DNA from: Terriglobia bacterium
GTDB taxonomy: Bacteria > Acidobacteriota > Terriglobia > Bryobacterales > Bryobacteraceae
DNA length: 56,148 bases
Assembly (NCBI GenBank): GCA_003175985.1
Contig: PSRJ01000308.1
Location: 1-56,148 of the forward strand
Reading direction: 5' to 3'
Every line of letters starts with the position of its first letter. Within the stretch, counting starts at the first letter, position 1. A program made the position numbers and the translations under genes. Shown here piece by piece: positions 1-9,462 of the stretch. The notes below the pieces were generated by a model. It did not search any database and was not told the origin of the DNA. It saw nothing but the letters and a program-made list of their open reading frames with translations.

Positions 1-1938
1 GTTCGCCATATACGTCATGGGCGAGCCGGTCTGCCCCGCGGGCATGAATACAGCTCCCGCATCGTTCCCCGTCAACTTGTCATAGGCGCGCAGGAAAGCT
101 CCATTGCGGCCCTGGGCATCCGTGGCGGTTCCCCTCTCGCCGGCAATGACCAAAGACGCCGTCGTAAGAACGCCGACGAGTCCGCCACGCCCCGTTCGGG
201 GTATATTCAGCCCTTTCAGCAGAGGATGGTTCCGGATATTGTCCGGAGTCTCGCCATGCGCGACCTTCCACGCGATTTCCCCTTTATCGAGATTGATCGC
301 CGAAATCGAGCCATAGGGCGGTTTGAAAAGCGGGAGTCCCTGAACGGTCAGGCCCGGTCCGCCGCCTTCGCCACCTTCCGCGCCGCCCCGGCCGCCGGCT
401 GCCGCGGGAGTCGCGGGCCGCGCGATTCCCGAGATGTAGCTCATATCCGTCCTGTTGCGGTCGCCCGGCAGGAGCCCCAGCGGGCTCACATTGGCCCACG
501 TAAATGCATAAAGCATATGTGTCTGGGGATCGTAGGACCCGCCCGGCCAGCCGGTGCCGCCCTGGCAGCATCCCGCCACCAGCGTTGCCAGAGGTCCTTC
601 TGCCCTGCTGACCACCGGCGGCGTGAAGATGGGACCGAGCTTATACCGGGACGCCACTTTAATCGCTTCCGCTCTCAGATCCGGCGTGAAATCGATCAGC
701 TCGTCGATCGACGTATCCGTGCGGCCATATGCCGGCGGCTTGGTCGGCATCGGCTGCGTGGCCGAGTACTTCTCGCCGGGAACATCGCCCTGCGGAACCG
801 GCCGTTCCTCGATCGGCCAGATGGGTTGCCCGGTCGCGCGATCGAACACGTACAGAATCGATTGCTTGGTCGGTTGCGCCACCGCCTTGATGGCGCGTCC
901 ATTGAGAGTGAAGTCCACCAGCATGGGTGCGCACGGAATGTCCCAGTCCCAGATGCCGTGATGCACCAGCTGGTAATGCCATTTCCGCTGACCGGTCTTG
1001 AGATCGACGGCCACGATGCTCTCGCCAAACAAACCATTACCAGGGCGGTGCCCGCCATAATAATCTCCGGTCGGCAATTCCACCGGCAGGAATGCGAGAC
1101 CCAACTGTTCATCCACGCTGATCTGCCCCCACACGCCGGTGTTGCCCGTATAATCGGCGGAATCGTTTTCCCAGGTGTTGTAGCCGAATTCGCCCTGTTT
1201 CGGGATGGTGTGGAAAATCCAGAGCCGCTTGCCGGTCTTCACGTCAAAGCCGCGCACGTAGCCTTTGACATTGCTCTTGCTCTTCGGTGTGCCCCCGGGC
1301 AAATGCGCCGCGCCTACGATAATGGTGTCACCGGCAACCGTGGGCGCTGCGTGCAAGCCCACTTCGCCCGTGATCAGGTCCATCTGCTGATCGTCATCCA
1401 GCTTGAGATCGACCATTCCAGACTTGCCGAATGAAGAAATCGTATTGCCCGTTTTGGCATCGAGAGCGATCAGCCGGTACCCTGGTGTCACATACAGAAT
1501 GCGTTCCTCCCGGCCATCGGTCCAGTACGCCAGCCCCCGTCCGGAGAGCCGGCGGGGTGCGGCATCTCCGCGGGCGCCTTCATTTTCGTTATGGATCCAC
1601 AGAATCTCTCCCGAGGCGGCATTGAGCGCCACCACGTCGCGGCGCGAGCCCGCCACGGTGTAAACCACTCCGCGCGCCATCAATGGAGTGGCCTCCAGAT
1701 TGAACTCCGGCCGCGGGCCGAAGTTTGCGGTGTTAAATCGCCACGCCACCTGCAGCTTGTAAAAGTTCGATGCATTGATCTGATCGAGTGGCGAGTACCT
1801 GGTGTTTCCGAGATCGCCGCCATACGTCCGCCACTCCCCGTCTTTGGCGCCCGATTGCGCCCTCACCGGGGCTATTGCACAACAGAGCAACACCCCGCAA
1901 ATGTAACCAGCCCGAAAAGCCGTCGCGAGTCGCGGCAT
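1..1938 (-). CDS. PQQ-dependent dehydrogenase (quinoprotein), C-terminus cut by window edge
   Basis: The minus-strand frame is open from an ATG at 1938 to the window edge, giving 646 visible residues without a stop. A signal peptide ends at about residue 28 (PVRAQ). The mature start (EWRTYGGDLGNTRYSPLDQI) and repeated 'GEILW', 'GKRLW' and 'GQRKW' segments are typical of the eight-bladed propeller of membrane or periplasmic PQQ glucose/alcohol dehydrogenases. The last visible residues (MPAGQTGSPMTYMAN) match the usual C-terminal region, so probably only a few tens of residues are missing. A GGGGAGGA ribosome-binding site lies 5 bases before the ATG. The enzyme should oxidise a sugar or alcohol in the periplasm and pass electrons to the respiratory chain. 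The substrate cannot be read from the sequence. A Gly/Ala-rich loop falls at about residues 560-575. The family is clear; glucose versus alcohol specificity is open. Confidence 0.9.
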   Translation of the reverse strand, partial: MPRLATAFRAGYICGVLLCCAIAPVRAQSGAKDGEWRTYGGDLGNTRYSPLDQINASNFYKLQVAWRFNTANFGPRPEFNLEATPLMARGVVYTVAGSRRDVVALNAASGEILWIHNENEGARGDAAPRRLSGRGLAYWTDGREERILYVTPGYRLIALDAKTGNTISSFGKSGMVDLKLDDDQQMDLITGEVGLHAAPTVAGDTIIVGAAHLPGGTPKSKSNVKGYVRGFDVKTGKRLWIFHTIPKQGEFGYNTWENDSADYTGNTGVWGQISVDEQLGLAFLPVELPTGDYYGGHRPGNGLFGESIVAVDLKTGQRKWHYQLVHHGIWDWDIPCAPMLVDFTLNGRAIKAVAQPTKQSILYVFDRATGQPIWPIEERPVPQGDVPGEKYSATQPMPTKPPAYGRTDTSIDELIDFTPDLRAEAIKVASRYKLGPIFTPPVVSRAEGPLATLVAGCCQGGTGWPGGSYDPQTHMLYAFTWANVSPLGLLPGDRNRTDMSYISGIARPATPAAAGGRGGAEGGEGGGPGLTVQGLPLFKPPYGSISAINLDKGEIAWKVAHGETPDNIRNHPLLKGLNIPRTGRGGLVGVLTTASLVIAGERGTATDAQGRNGAFLRAYDKLTGNDAGAVFMPAGQTGSPMTYMAN

Positions 1939-1965
1939 TGAATCCTCCCCTAAACCTGGTGCTTC

Positions 1966-1990
1966 GGTGCCCTCGGCAATTGGGGGCACC
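1966..1990 (-). other. Stem-loop in the leader of the PQQ dehydrogenase
   Basis: GGTGCCC (1966-1972) and GGGCACC (1984-1990) form a 7-bp stem around an 11-base loop. It lies between the quinone oxidoreductase stop (2021) and the PQQ dehydrogenase start (1938), both on the minus strand. No T-run follows on the minus strand, so it is a poor intrinsic terminator; it may be a processing or leader structure. The role is unknown. Confidence 0.3.
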
Positions 1991-2020
1991 CTATTTATAC
2001 TACTCGGGTTTTAACCTGTC

Positions 2021-2989
2021 CTATACCCGCAACAGCAGTTTCCCCGTGGTTTTTCTGGCCTCCATGTCGCGGTGCGCATGCGCCGCCTCGGCAAGCGGGT
2101 ACTCGCGGTCGATACGCAGCTTAAGCTTGCCTTCCATAATCCATCGGAAGATGTCGCCGGAGCGCCACGCCAGTTCATCGGGACTGGAAACGTGACTGGC
2201 CAGTGTCGGGCGCGCCAGAAAAATCGATCCCTTGGCCGTGAGAGTGCGGGTGTCGAAAGGTTCGATGGGGCCGCTGGCGACTCCGAAGTGGACCATCATC
2301 CCGCGCGGTTTCAGGCACTCGAAACCTTTCAGGTAGGTGGCCTTACCGATGGAGTCGTATACGACGTCAACACCCACGCCCCCGGTAAAACGCTTCACTT
2401 CCGCTACCCAATCCTGCTGATCGTAAAGAATCGTCTCTCTGGCGCCGGCTTCGCGCGCCAGTTCCGCCTTGGCCGCGGTGCCCACCGTGCCAATGACGCG
2501 CGCGCCCATCATGGCTGCGATCTGCACCAGCAACCGGCCGGTGCCACCCGCGGCGGCGTGCACCAGAGCGGTGTGCCCGGGTTTCAGTGGAAAGGTGGAA
2601 TGGGTGAGGTAGTGCGCGGTCATGCCCTGAAGCATGGCGGCCGCTGCATTCTGAAAATCCACGCCATCGGGGATGTGTACCAGCATTTTGGCGGGCACCG
2701 CGGCTCGTTCGGCATAGGACCCGCGCACCATGCAGTAGGCCACGCGGTCGCCCGGTTCAAAGCTGGTAACGTCCGCGCCCACGCGTTCCACGGTGCCCGC
2801 GCCTTCGGAACCCAGAATTGCCGGCAGCGGAATCTTGTTGATGCCGCTCCGGGCGTTGAGATCGGTGAAGTTGACGCCGGAGACCGCCAACTTCACCAGC
2901 ACCTCGCCCGGAGCGGGCTCGGGACCCGGCCGGTCGCCCCACCGCAGCACATCCGGACCGCCGGTCTGTTCGATGTAGATCGCTTTCAT
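2021..2989 (-). CDS. Zinc-free NAD(P)H:quinone oxidoreductase (Qor-like, MDR superfamily)
   Basis: The product has 322 residues from the ATG giving MKAIYIEQTGGPDVL, the standard N-terminus of the Qor/crotonyl-CoA-reductase-like medium-chain dehydrogenases. An upstream in-frame start at 3025 would run into the divergent dioxygenase gene and is less likely. The N-terminal GroES-like domain has 'PGEVLVKLAVSGVNFTDL' and 'LGSEGAGTVERVG'. It lacks the zinc-binding Cys cluster of alcohol dehydrogenases. The Rossmann domain shows AAAGGTGRLLVQIA at about residues 136-149, the NADPH site. It probably reduces quinones or alpha,beta-unsaturated carbonyls in the cytoplasm. It starts 29 bases from the divergent LigB-type dioxygenase start, so the two share a very short control region. 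A link to aromatic compound metabolism is possible but inferred only from position. Confidence 0.88.
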   Translation of the reverse strand: MKAIYIEQTGGPDVLRWGDRPGPEPAPGEVLVKLAVSGVNFTDLNARSGINKIPLPAILGSEGAGTVERVGADVTSFEPGDRVAYCMVRGSYAERAAVPAKMLVHIPDGVDFQNAAAAMLQGMTAHYLTHSTFPLKPGHTALVHAAAGGTGRLLVQIAAMMGARVIGTVGTAAKAELAREAGARETILYDQQDWVAEVKRFTGGVGVDVVYDSIGKATYLKGFECLKPRGMMVHFGVASGPIEPFDTRTLTAKGSIFLARPTLASHVSSPDELAWRSGDIFRWIMEGKLKLRIDREYPLAEAAHAHRDMEARKTTGKLLLRV

Positions 2990-3018
2990 AAGGCACCATT
3001 GTATGAGAGGATGGCCGC

Positions 3019-4029
3019 ATGGCACGCATCGCCTTTGGATTGGCCACCTCGCACGGCCCCATGCTTTCCATTCCGCCGGAATTCTGGGCGGACCGCGTCT
3101 CGGCAGATCGCGAAAACCCGCGGCACTTCTATCAAGGCAAAACCTACACGTTCGACGAAATGGTGGGCCTGCATCGCGGAGAGCGGCTGGCCGAGCAGAT
3201 CACGCCCGAGGTTTGCGAGCAGCGGCATGCACGCTGCCAGAAAGCCATCCGGCAACTGGCGGACTTTTTCGAAGAGCAGAGGCCCGACGTCGCGGTGGTC
3301 GTCGGGAACGATCAAATGGAGGTTTTTACCAGCGATCACGTACCGGCGTTTGCGGTGTTTTGGGGTGAGTATGTGGAAGGGCATCCCCGCACGCCCGAAT
3401 TTCTCGCGAAACTCAACCGCGGCATCGCGCGCGCCGAAGCCGACCGCACTCCCCCGGTCTACACCCAATATCCATGCCTGCCGGACATGGGCCGGCACGT
3501 GATCGAGAGTGTGATCGCCGATGGGTTCGATGTGGCGCAGATGCGGCGCCTGGCTGTGGGCGAGATCGGCGTTAATTCCGCTCCGCACGCCTACGGGTTT
3601 GTCTACCGGCGCGTGATGCGGGATAAAGTCGTTCCGCACGTGCCGGTCTTCGTCAACACCTTCTATCCGCCGAACCAACCCAGCGCGGCGCGTTGTTTCG
3701 AGTTCGGGCGGGCGCTGGGCCGCGCCGTTTCCTCGTGGCCGTCGGATGCCAAGGTCGCCCTGATCGCCTCCGGCGGTCTGACGCACTTCGTCATCGACGA
3801 AACCTTGGACGCGCAAATTCTCGAAGCGATCCGCAGAGGCGAGGTCTCTGCATTTGAAAGAATTCCCGAGTCGATGTTCCAGTCGGGAACTTCGGAGATC
3901 AAGAATTGGATTACAGTGGCGGGTGCGATGGTGGAAGCAGGCCTGACTATGAAGCTTCTGGACTACGTGCCCTGCTACCGTTCCGAGGCGGGCACCGGAA
4001 GCGCCATGGGGTTCGCGCAATGGTGTTAG
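3019..4029 (+). CDS. Class III extradiol ring-cleavage dioxygenase family protein (LigB-like)
   Basis: The product has 336 residues. The start 'MARIAFGLATSHGPML' places His12 in the SHGP motif that supplies an iron ligand in LigB-type dioxygenases. 'DVAVVVGNDQME' and 'VALIASGGLTHFVIDE' match the later conserved strands of the LigB fold. The family cleaves catecholic rings beside the hydroxyl pair using non-haem Fe(II). The length fits a single-chain LigB enzyme rather than an alpha/beta heterodimer. A GAGAGG ribosome-binding site precedes the ATG. The stop codon overlaps the next gene's start by 10 bases, so the two are probably co-translated. The substrate is unknown; related proteins also act on non-aromatic or unusual substrates. 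Confidence 0.8.
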   Translation: MARIAFGLATSHGPMLSIPPEFWADRVSADRENPRHFYQGKTYTFDEMVGLHRGERLAEQITPEVCEQRHARCQKAIRQLADFFEEQRPDVAVVVGNDQMEVFTSDHVPAFAVFWGEYVEGHPRTPEFLAKLNRGIARAEADRTPPVYTQYPCLPDMGRHVIESVIADGFDVAQMRRLAVGEIGVNSAPHAYGFVYRRVMRDKVVPHVPVFVNTFYPPNQPSAARCFEFGRALGRAVSSWPSDAKVALIASGGLTHFVIDETLDAQILEAIRRGEVSAFERIPESMFQSGTSEIKNWITVAGAMVEAGLTMKLLDYVPCYRSEAGTGSAMGFAQWC

Positions 4030-5048
4030 CGCTCTTAGCGGCGCTGTTAGCCGGGCCGGCGTGGGGGCAATCCGTTCCTCTGCAGAAGATCACGCTCAAC
4101 TATCCCACGCGCACCGCCCAGGTCTGGCCTCTCTACCTGGCGAAGGAGGGCGGCTACTACCAGAAGTACGGCTATGACGCCGATCTGGTGTTTGGCGTGC
4201 ATCCGGCCGGCATCGCCATGGTGGTCAGCGGCGAAGCCGTGATGACCGCCTACACGCTGGAACAGGCCATGGTGGCGAGTTCGAAGGATGGGTCGCTGGT
4301 TGCTGTAGGAAGTGCGTTTAAGAAAAGCCTCTTCGCACTGATGGCGAATAAAAGCATTGGCGGCGTGCGCGACCTGAAGGGCAAGCGGGTGGGTGTCAGC
4401 CAGATCGGCGACGCGCCCTACAACTACACCTCCGGCCTGATCGCCAAGGTAGGGCTGGCGCCGCGTGACGTGCAGTGGGTGCCGACGGGCGGCGACGTCT
4501 CAACCCGCGCCGCAGCCCTGGTGAGCGGCCGCGTGGACGCCGCCATGATCACTGCGCCCGTCTACTTCAAGATCGAGCGGCAAGGGTACAAGAACCTGGG
4601 TAACATCAGCGATTACGAAGACATCTACGCGCCTTCGGTCTACCTCTTCAAGAAAAGCACGGTGATCGCAAACCCCAAGCTGGCCGAGAACTTGATCAAA
4701 GCCCATGCGGAAGCCATCAAGCGCTTCTACGACGACAAGGGTTTCGCCTTGAAAGCGTATCTGACCTGGGATAAGCAGGACCCGGCCGACCAGGAACGCG
4801 TCTACGACCACTACGCGATGGTCAATACCTACGAGCGTGTTCCCTACGTGCTCACCGCCGCCGTGCAGTACATTCTGGATCACCCCGCCGATCCGCAGAC
4901 CGCCGCCCGCATGCGGGCCTTCGATTTCCACAAAGTGATCGACAACAGCATCGTCGACCGGCTGGTGCAGGAAGGCTTCTTCGAGAAGCTCTTCGGCCCC
5001 GGAATCAAGGCCGAAGAAGAGCGGAAGGCAAAGCTGGCGTTCCGGTAA
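4020..5048 (+). CDS. NitT/TauT-family ABC transporter substrate-binding protein (SsuA/ThiY-like)
   Basis: An ATG at 4020, inside the end of the dioxygenase gene, gives 342 residues. It begins with a short signal peptide (MVLALLAALLAGPAWGQ). The mature part opens with 'ITLNYPTRTAQVWPLYLAKEGGYYQKYG', typical of the periplasmic proteins that bind sulfonates, nitrate, thiamine precursors or aromatic acids. 'DLKGKRVGVSQIGDAPYN' and 'LVSGRVDAAMITAPVYFK' are further family segments. No permease or ATPase gene follows; the next genes belong to an unrelated membrane cassette. The binding protein is therefore an orphan here. With the overlapping dioxygenase it may deliver or sense an aromatic substrate; this is inference. 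Confidence 0.85.
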   Translation: MVLALLAALLAGPAWGQSVPLQKITLNYPTRTAQVWPLYLAKEGGYYQKYGYDADLVFGVHPAGIAMVVSGEAVMTAYTLEQAMVASSKDGSLVAVGSAFKKSLFALMANKSIGGVRDLKGKRVGVSQIGDAPYNYTSGLIAKVGLAPRDVQWVPTGGDVSTRAAALVSGRVDAAMITAPVYFKIERQGYKNLGNISDYEDIYAPSVYLFKKSTVIANPKLAENLIKAHAEAIKRFYDDKGFALKAYLTWDKQDPADQERVYDHYAMVNTYERVPYVLTAAVQYILDHPADPQTAARMRAFDFHKVIDNSIVDRLVQEGFFEKLFGPGIKAEEERKAKLAFR

Positions 5049-5079
5049 CACACTATCCTGTGGCTGGAAGAGAGGTGGA

Positions 5080-5760
5080 ATGGAGTCCGACCTTAGACGG
5101 TTATTTGACCAGTGGCACCAGCGTGTAACACTCAACCAGCTGGCTCACTACGAAGCTGCAAAGCACTCTCGCCGGGTGCACGCCTGGCTGGGCATGGCGG
5201 GTGTCATTATCCCTTCGATTGTCGGTACGGCTCTCTTCGCAAGTATTGAGTCGTTGGGGAAATGGACGCTCTTGGCGCTCGGGATGTTGTGCCTTCTCGC
5301 GGCAGTGCTTTCGGCGCTCAATACCTTTTTGCGTCTTGCCACCGTCGCCGAGTTGCATGGCGCCGCAGCACGTCAGTACGGATCGGTCCGGCGGCAGATT
5401 GAGGTCGCTCTCGCTGCGAGCGACGATACACAACTCACAGACCTTGCGGAACGTGTTTCCCGCTGGCTCAGCGAGTTGGCCCAGGACGATCCTCCTGTGT
5501 CCCCGCGCATCTGGCGCCAGGTTGAGATGCAAAGAACACTCAGAGACACGGAGGATTTGCGGCAAATGATGACCAAGGAGGAATCCATTGTAAGCGCGCT
5601 GCGCGCCTACGGAGACCTTCCCATTGGCTTCGTAACCAAACTCGCCGGCACCACGCAGACGGAAACGCTCGAAATCATCGAAAGATTGCGCGAACAACGG
5701 CTGTTAGAAGTACGCGGTGGAACCGTGTCCCTGATTAGAAACGGAGGGGGCAATGCCTGA
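5080..5760 (+). CDS. SLATT-like 2TM protein with C-terminal winged-helix-like region
   Basis: The product has 226 residues. Residues 1-35 form a charged amphipathic helix. Two hydrophobic segments follow at about 36-55 and 61-84, separated by a tight polar turn. After the second comes a helix with spaced 'AELHGAAARQY..VRRQIE' residues (about 90-108). This layout is that of the SLATT domain, a two-helix membrane module predicted to be a pore-forming effector in nucleotide-linked conflict systems. Residues 166-220 (EESIVSALRAYGDLP..ERLREQRLLEVRGG) look like a winged-helix fold. An AGAGAGGTGG ribosome-binding site precedes the ATG. The stop overlaps the next start by 8 bases (ATGCCTGA), so the two genes are coupled. 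No nucleotide cyclase or SLOG partner is nearby. The SLATT assignment is by eye and needs a profile search. Confidence 0.7.
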   Translation: MESDLRRLFDQWHQRVTLNQLAHYEAAKHSRRVHAWLGMAGVIIPSIVGTALFASIESLGKWTLLALGMLCLLAAVLSALNTFLRLATVAELHGAAARQYGSVRRQIEVALAASDDTQLTDLAERVSRWLSELAQDDPPVSPRIWRQVEMQRTLRDTEDLRQMMTKEESIVSALRAYGDLPIGFVTKLAGTTQTETLEIIERLREQRLLEVRGGTVSLIRNGGGNA

Positions 5761-6376
5761 CCTAGGGCCGCCGCTGGTTGCGTTGACCGTCGCCTCCGCG
5801 GTTACTCTTCTGGAAATGATAACGTCGTCCTATCCGCGCACTTTTTATTTCGTCCGGCGTTGCGGCGCGCTTTACGCTTACGTGGTTGTTTATGGCATGG
5901 TTGCACTCGGTGTTGTGGCGGGATTCGATACCGTCGTTCACAGCGGCAACCTCCGGCTGGAAGGGTTTGGCGTATCCAACCCCTGGTTTCGAGCCGTTGC
6001 GCTAGGGGTGTCCGTCAAGGCCCTGCTCCACATCAGGCTGTTCACGGTGGGAATAGGGGACCGGAACATGCCATTCGGCACGGAAACGATTGTCCAAATG
6101 TTCGAGCCATGGCTGATGGAACAGGTTCAGTTCTACGAATTCAATTCCGTCAGAGAGTTCCTTCGCCCTTGGGAACAGCAGCATTCGAACATCGCCGATA
6201 TTCGGTCCATCGTTCTAGCCAACCTGCCATATTCGTTCGCAGGCGCCGAACGGGTTGCATTCGAGGTTTCTCTTAAGCGTCGCGATAGAACGGCGATCGA
6301 ATGTATGGAGATGTATCTGCGCCGGTTCGGCAAAGCAAATTTCGAGCGTGCTTTTTCGAGATCGGCTCAAATCTGA
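5753..6376 (+). CDS. Unrecognised 3TM membrane protein, partner of the SLATT-like gene
   Basis: The product has 207 residues and I do not recognise a family. Hydrophobic segments lie at about residues 7-24, 38-60 and 79-98. A soluble tail of about 105 residues follows, rich in aromatic and charged residues (MFEPWLMEQVQFYEFNSVREFLRPWEQQ). The start overlaps the stop of the SLATT-like gene by 8 bases, which implies translational coupling and fixed stoichiometry. The gene ends 33 bases before a perfect bidirectional terminator, so the pair forms a closed unit. A membrane complex with the SLATT-like protein is the simplest reading. Possible roles include a regulator or immunity partner of the pore, or a second pore subunit. 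None of these is shown by the sequence. Confidence 0.75.
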   Translation: MPDLGPPLVALTVASAVTLLEMITSSYPRTFYFVRRCGALYAYVVVYGMVALGVVAGFDTVVHSGNLRLEGFGVSNPWFRAVALGVSVKALLHIRLFTVGIGDRNMPFGTETIVQMFEPWLMEQVQFYEFNSVREFLRPWEQQHSNIADIRSIVLANLPYSFAGAERVAFEVSLKRRDRTAIECMEMYLRRFGKANFERAFSRSAQI

Positions 6377-6409
6377 GCAGGCCTAATCCAAACTAAAAGA
6401 CTTAAGCCC

Positions 6410-6438
6410 AAAATCCGGCTCAGTTTGAGCCGGATTTT
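6410..6438. terminator. Perfect bidirectional intrinsic terminator
   Basis: AAAATCCGGCTCA (6410-6422) and TGAGCCGGATTTT (6426-6438) form a perfect 13-bp stem around a 3-base loop. The stem ends in an A-run on one side and a T-run on the other, so it works on either strand. It sits between two convergent genes: the 3TM membrane protein ending at 6376 and the AlkX-like gene ending at 6465. Confidence 0.9.
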
Positions 6439-6464
6439 ACCTGCACGTCCGCCCGTGGGCCCCT

Positions 6465-7655
6465 CTATCCGCGATTCGGCTTTACAATTTCGCGTGCCGA
6501 TGTCGGCCGTTTCTGCGAAACTTCCAGACCGAGCCACGCGCCGAGGGTCCGTAGTTCCTCTGATAGAGCGGCCGCGATCGTCCGTGTCTTCGGCTTTTCG
6601 AACCAGGTCCCGAGCACGCGCAGCACGCCATTCGCGCGATCGGCCTTCACATCCACGCGTGCGACCAGTTCTTCGCCGAACAGGAAGGGCAGCACGTAGA
6701 AGCCGTAGCGCCGCTTCTCCGGCGGGACGAAGATCTCGACCCGATAATGGAATCCGAACAGCCTTTCGATGCGCGGCCGGAACCAGATCAGGGGGTCGAA
6801 CGGGGAGAGAAGCGCGGCCGCGTCAATAGAGGCGGGAGCCTCTGCATTCGGGTGGAGATACGCCGGCTCACGCCATCCCTCCACACGGACTTCCTGCAAT
6901 TGGCGCGAAGTAACCAGTTCTTCGAGCCTCGGCCGCGCATCCCGGACCGGCATGCGGTAATAGTCCGCTAAATCGGCGGCTGTGCCGATACCATGCGCTC
7001 GCGCAGCTTGCAGCAACAGCGCCCGGCGGCAGTCGTCATAGGACACGCTCTGTTCGCGGTGTTCCCCAGGGATCAAGCGCTCCGCCAGGTCATAGACGCG
7101 CGAGAAGTCCGTGCGTCGTCCCGCCGCGGCCAATGTGCCGCGCAGGAAGTGCGCCTCCATTACTCCGCGCCGTATCGTTCCAATCCAGGCTCCGGGGATG
7201 CGGTGGTCATCTCCTCCGTCCGGCGGCTCCAACTCGTCAGCGGCGAGCGGCCCGGAGCGCCTCACGTGTTCGACGACGGAGGCGGAATAGTCCGCGCGTT
7301 CTTCCAATACCTTGGCGAAACCCCAAGGACGAACGCGATCCGTTTCGCGCCGGTATCGCAGCAGCGGCCAGGTCTCAGCGGGAATGATCGAGATCTCGTG
7401 GGCCCAGTGCTCCGCGAATTGCCCGCTGCGATAGACCAGCTTGTCAAATGCGGCGCGGTCGTACGGGCCCAGCCGCGAAAACGGCACCATGTAATGGGCC
7501 GGGCAAAGGACGTTGACGAAATCCATCTGCACGACCCCAAGCCGCCGTATGGTATCGCGCAACTGAGGTACAGTAGCCCTCCGCGGCCGTCTTTGATGGA
7601 AGCCCTGTGCTGCCAGAGCCACGCGCCGCGCTTCGCTGAGGGAAAGAGTAAGCAT
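6465..7655 (-). CDS. AlkX/YcaQ-like DNA glycosylase (winged-helix, HTH_42 family)
   Basis: The product has 396 residues and aligns by eye along its length with E. coli YcaQ (AlkX), a DNA glycosylase that unhooks interstrand crosslinks. Shared segments include 'LSEARRVALAAQGF', 'RLGVVQMDFVNVL', 'RVYDLAERLIPGEH', 'ADYYRMP', 'ALLSPFDPLIWFRPRIERLFGFHYRVE' and 'RRYGFYVLPFLFGEELVARVDVKADR'. Residues 43-45 (QMD) match the Gln-hydrophobic-Asp catalytic motif of the YcaQ branch. The gene follows typA after 10 bases and is the last gene of a packed minus-strand operon. It ends at the bidirectional terminator. It should act on alkylated or crosslinked DNA in the cytoplasm. Family confidence is high; the exact lesion is unknown. 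Confidence 0.88.
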   Translation of the reverse strand: MLTLSLSEARRVALAAQGFHQRRPRRATVPQLRDTIRRLGVVQMDFVNVLCPAHYMVPFSRLGPYDRAAFDKLVYRSGQFAEHWAHEISIIPAETWPLLRYRRETDRVRPWGFAKVLEERADYSASVVEHVRRSGPLAADELEPPDGGDDHRIPGAWIGTIRRGVMEAHFLRGTLAAAGRRTDFSRVYDLAERLIPGEHREQSVSYDDCRRALLLQAARAHGIGTAADLADYYRMPVRDARPRLEELVTSRQLQEVRVEGWREPAYLHPNAEAPASIDAAALLSPFDPLIWFRPRIERLFGFHYRVEIFVPPEKRRYGFYVLPFLFGEELVARVDVKADRANGVLRVLGTWFEKPKTRTIAAALSEELRTLGAWLGLEVSQKRPTSAREIVKPNRG

Positions 7656-7665
7656 CGGCTGAGGC

Positions 7666-9458
<1,793 letters not shown>

Positions 9459-9462
<4 letters not shown>

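Noticed and set aside
226..1434. 402-residue plus-strand frame opposite the PQQ dehydrogenase
   Set aside because: It is the antisense of a clear PQQ dehydrogenase, is Arg/Pro/His-rich, and has no recognisable domain.
2072..3502. 476-residue plus-strand frame across the quinone oxidoreductase and dioxygenase
   Set aside because: It runs antisense to one well-supported gene and out of frame through another; it is a GC-rich shadow frame.
5080..6376. A complete CBASS or Pycsar system
   Set aside because: No nucleotide cyclase, E1/E2 or HORMA/TRIP13 genes are present in the surrounding genes, so only a SLATT-like effector can be claimed.
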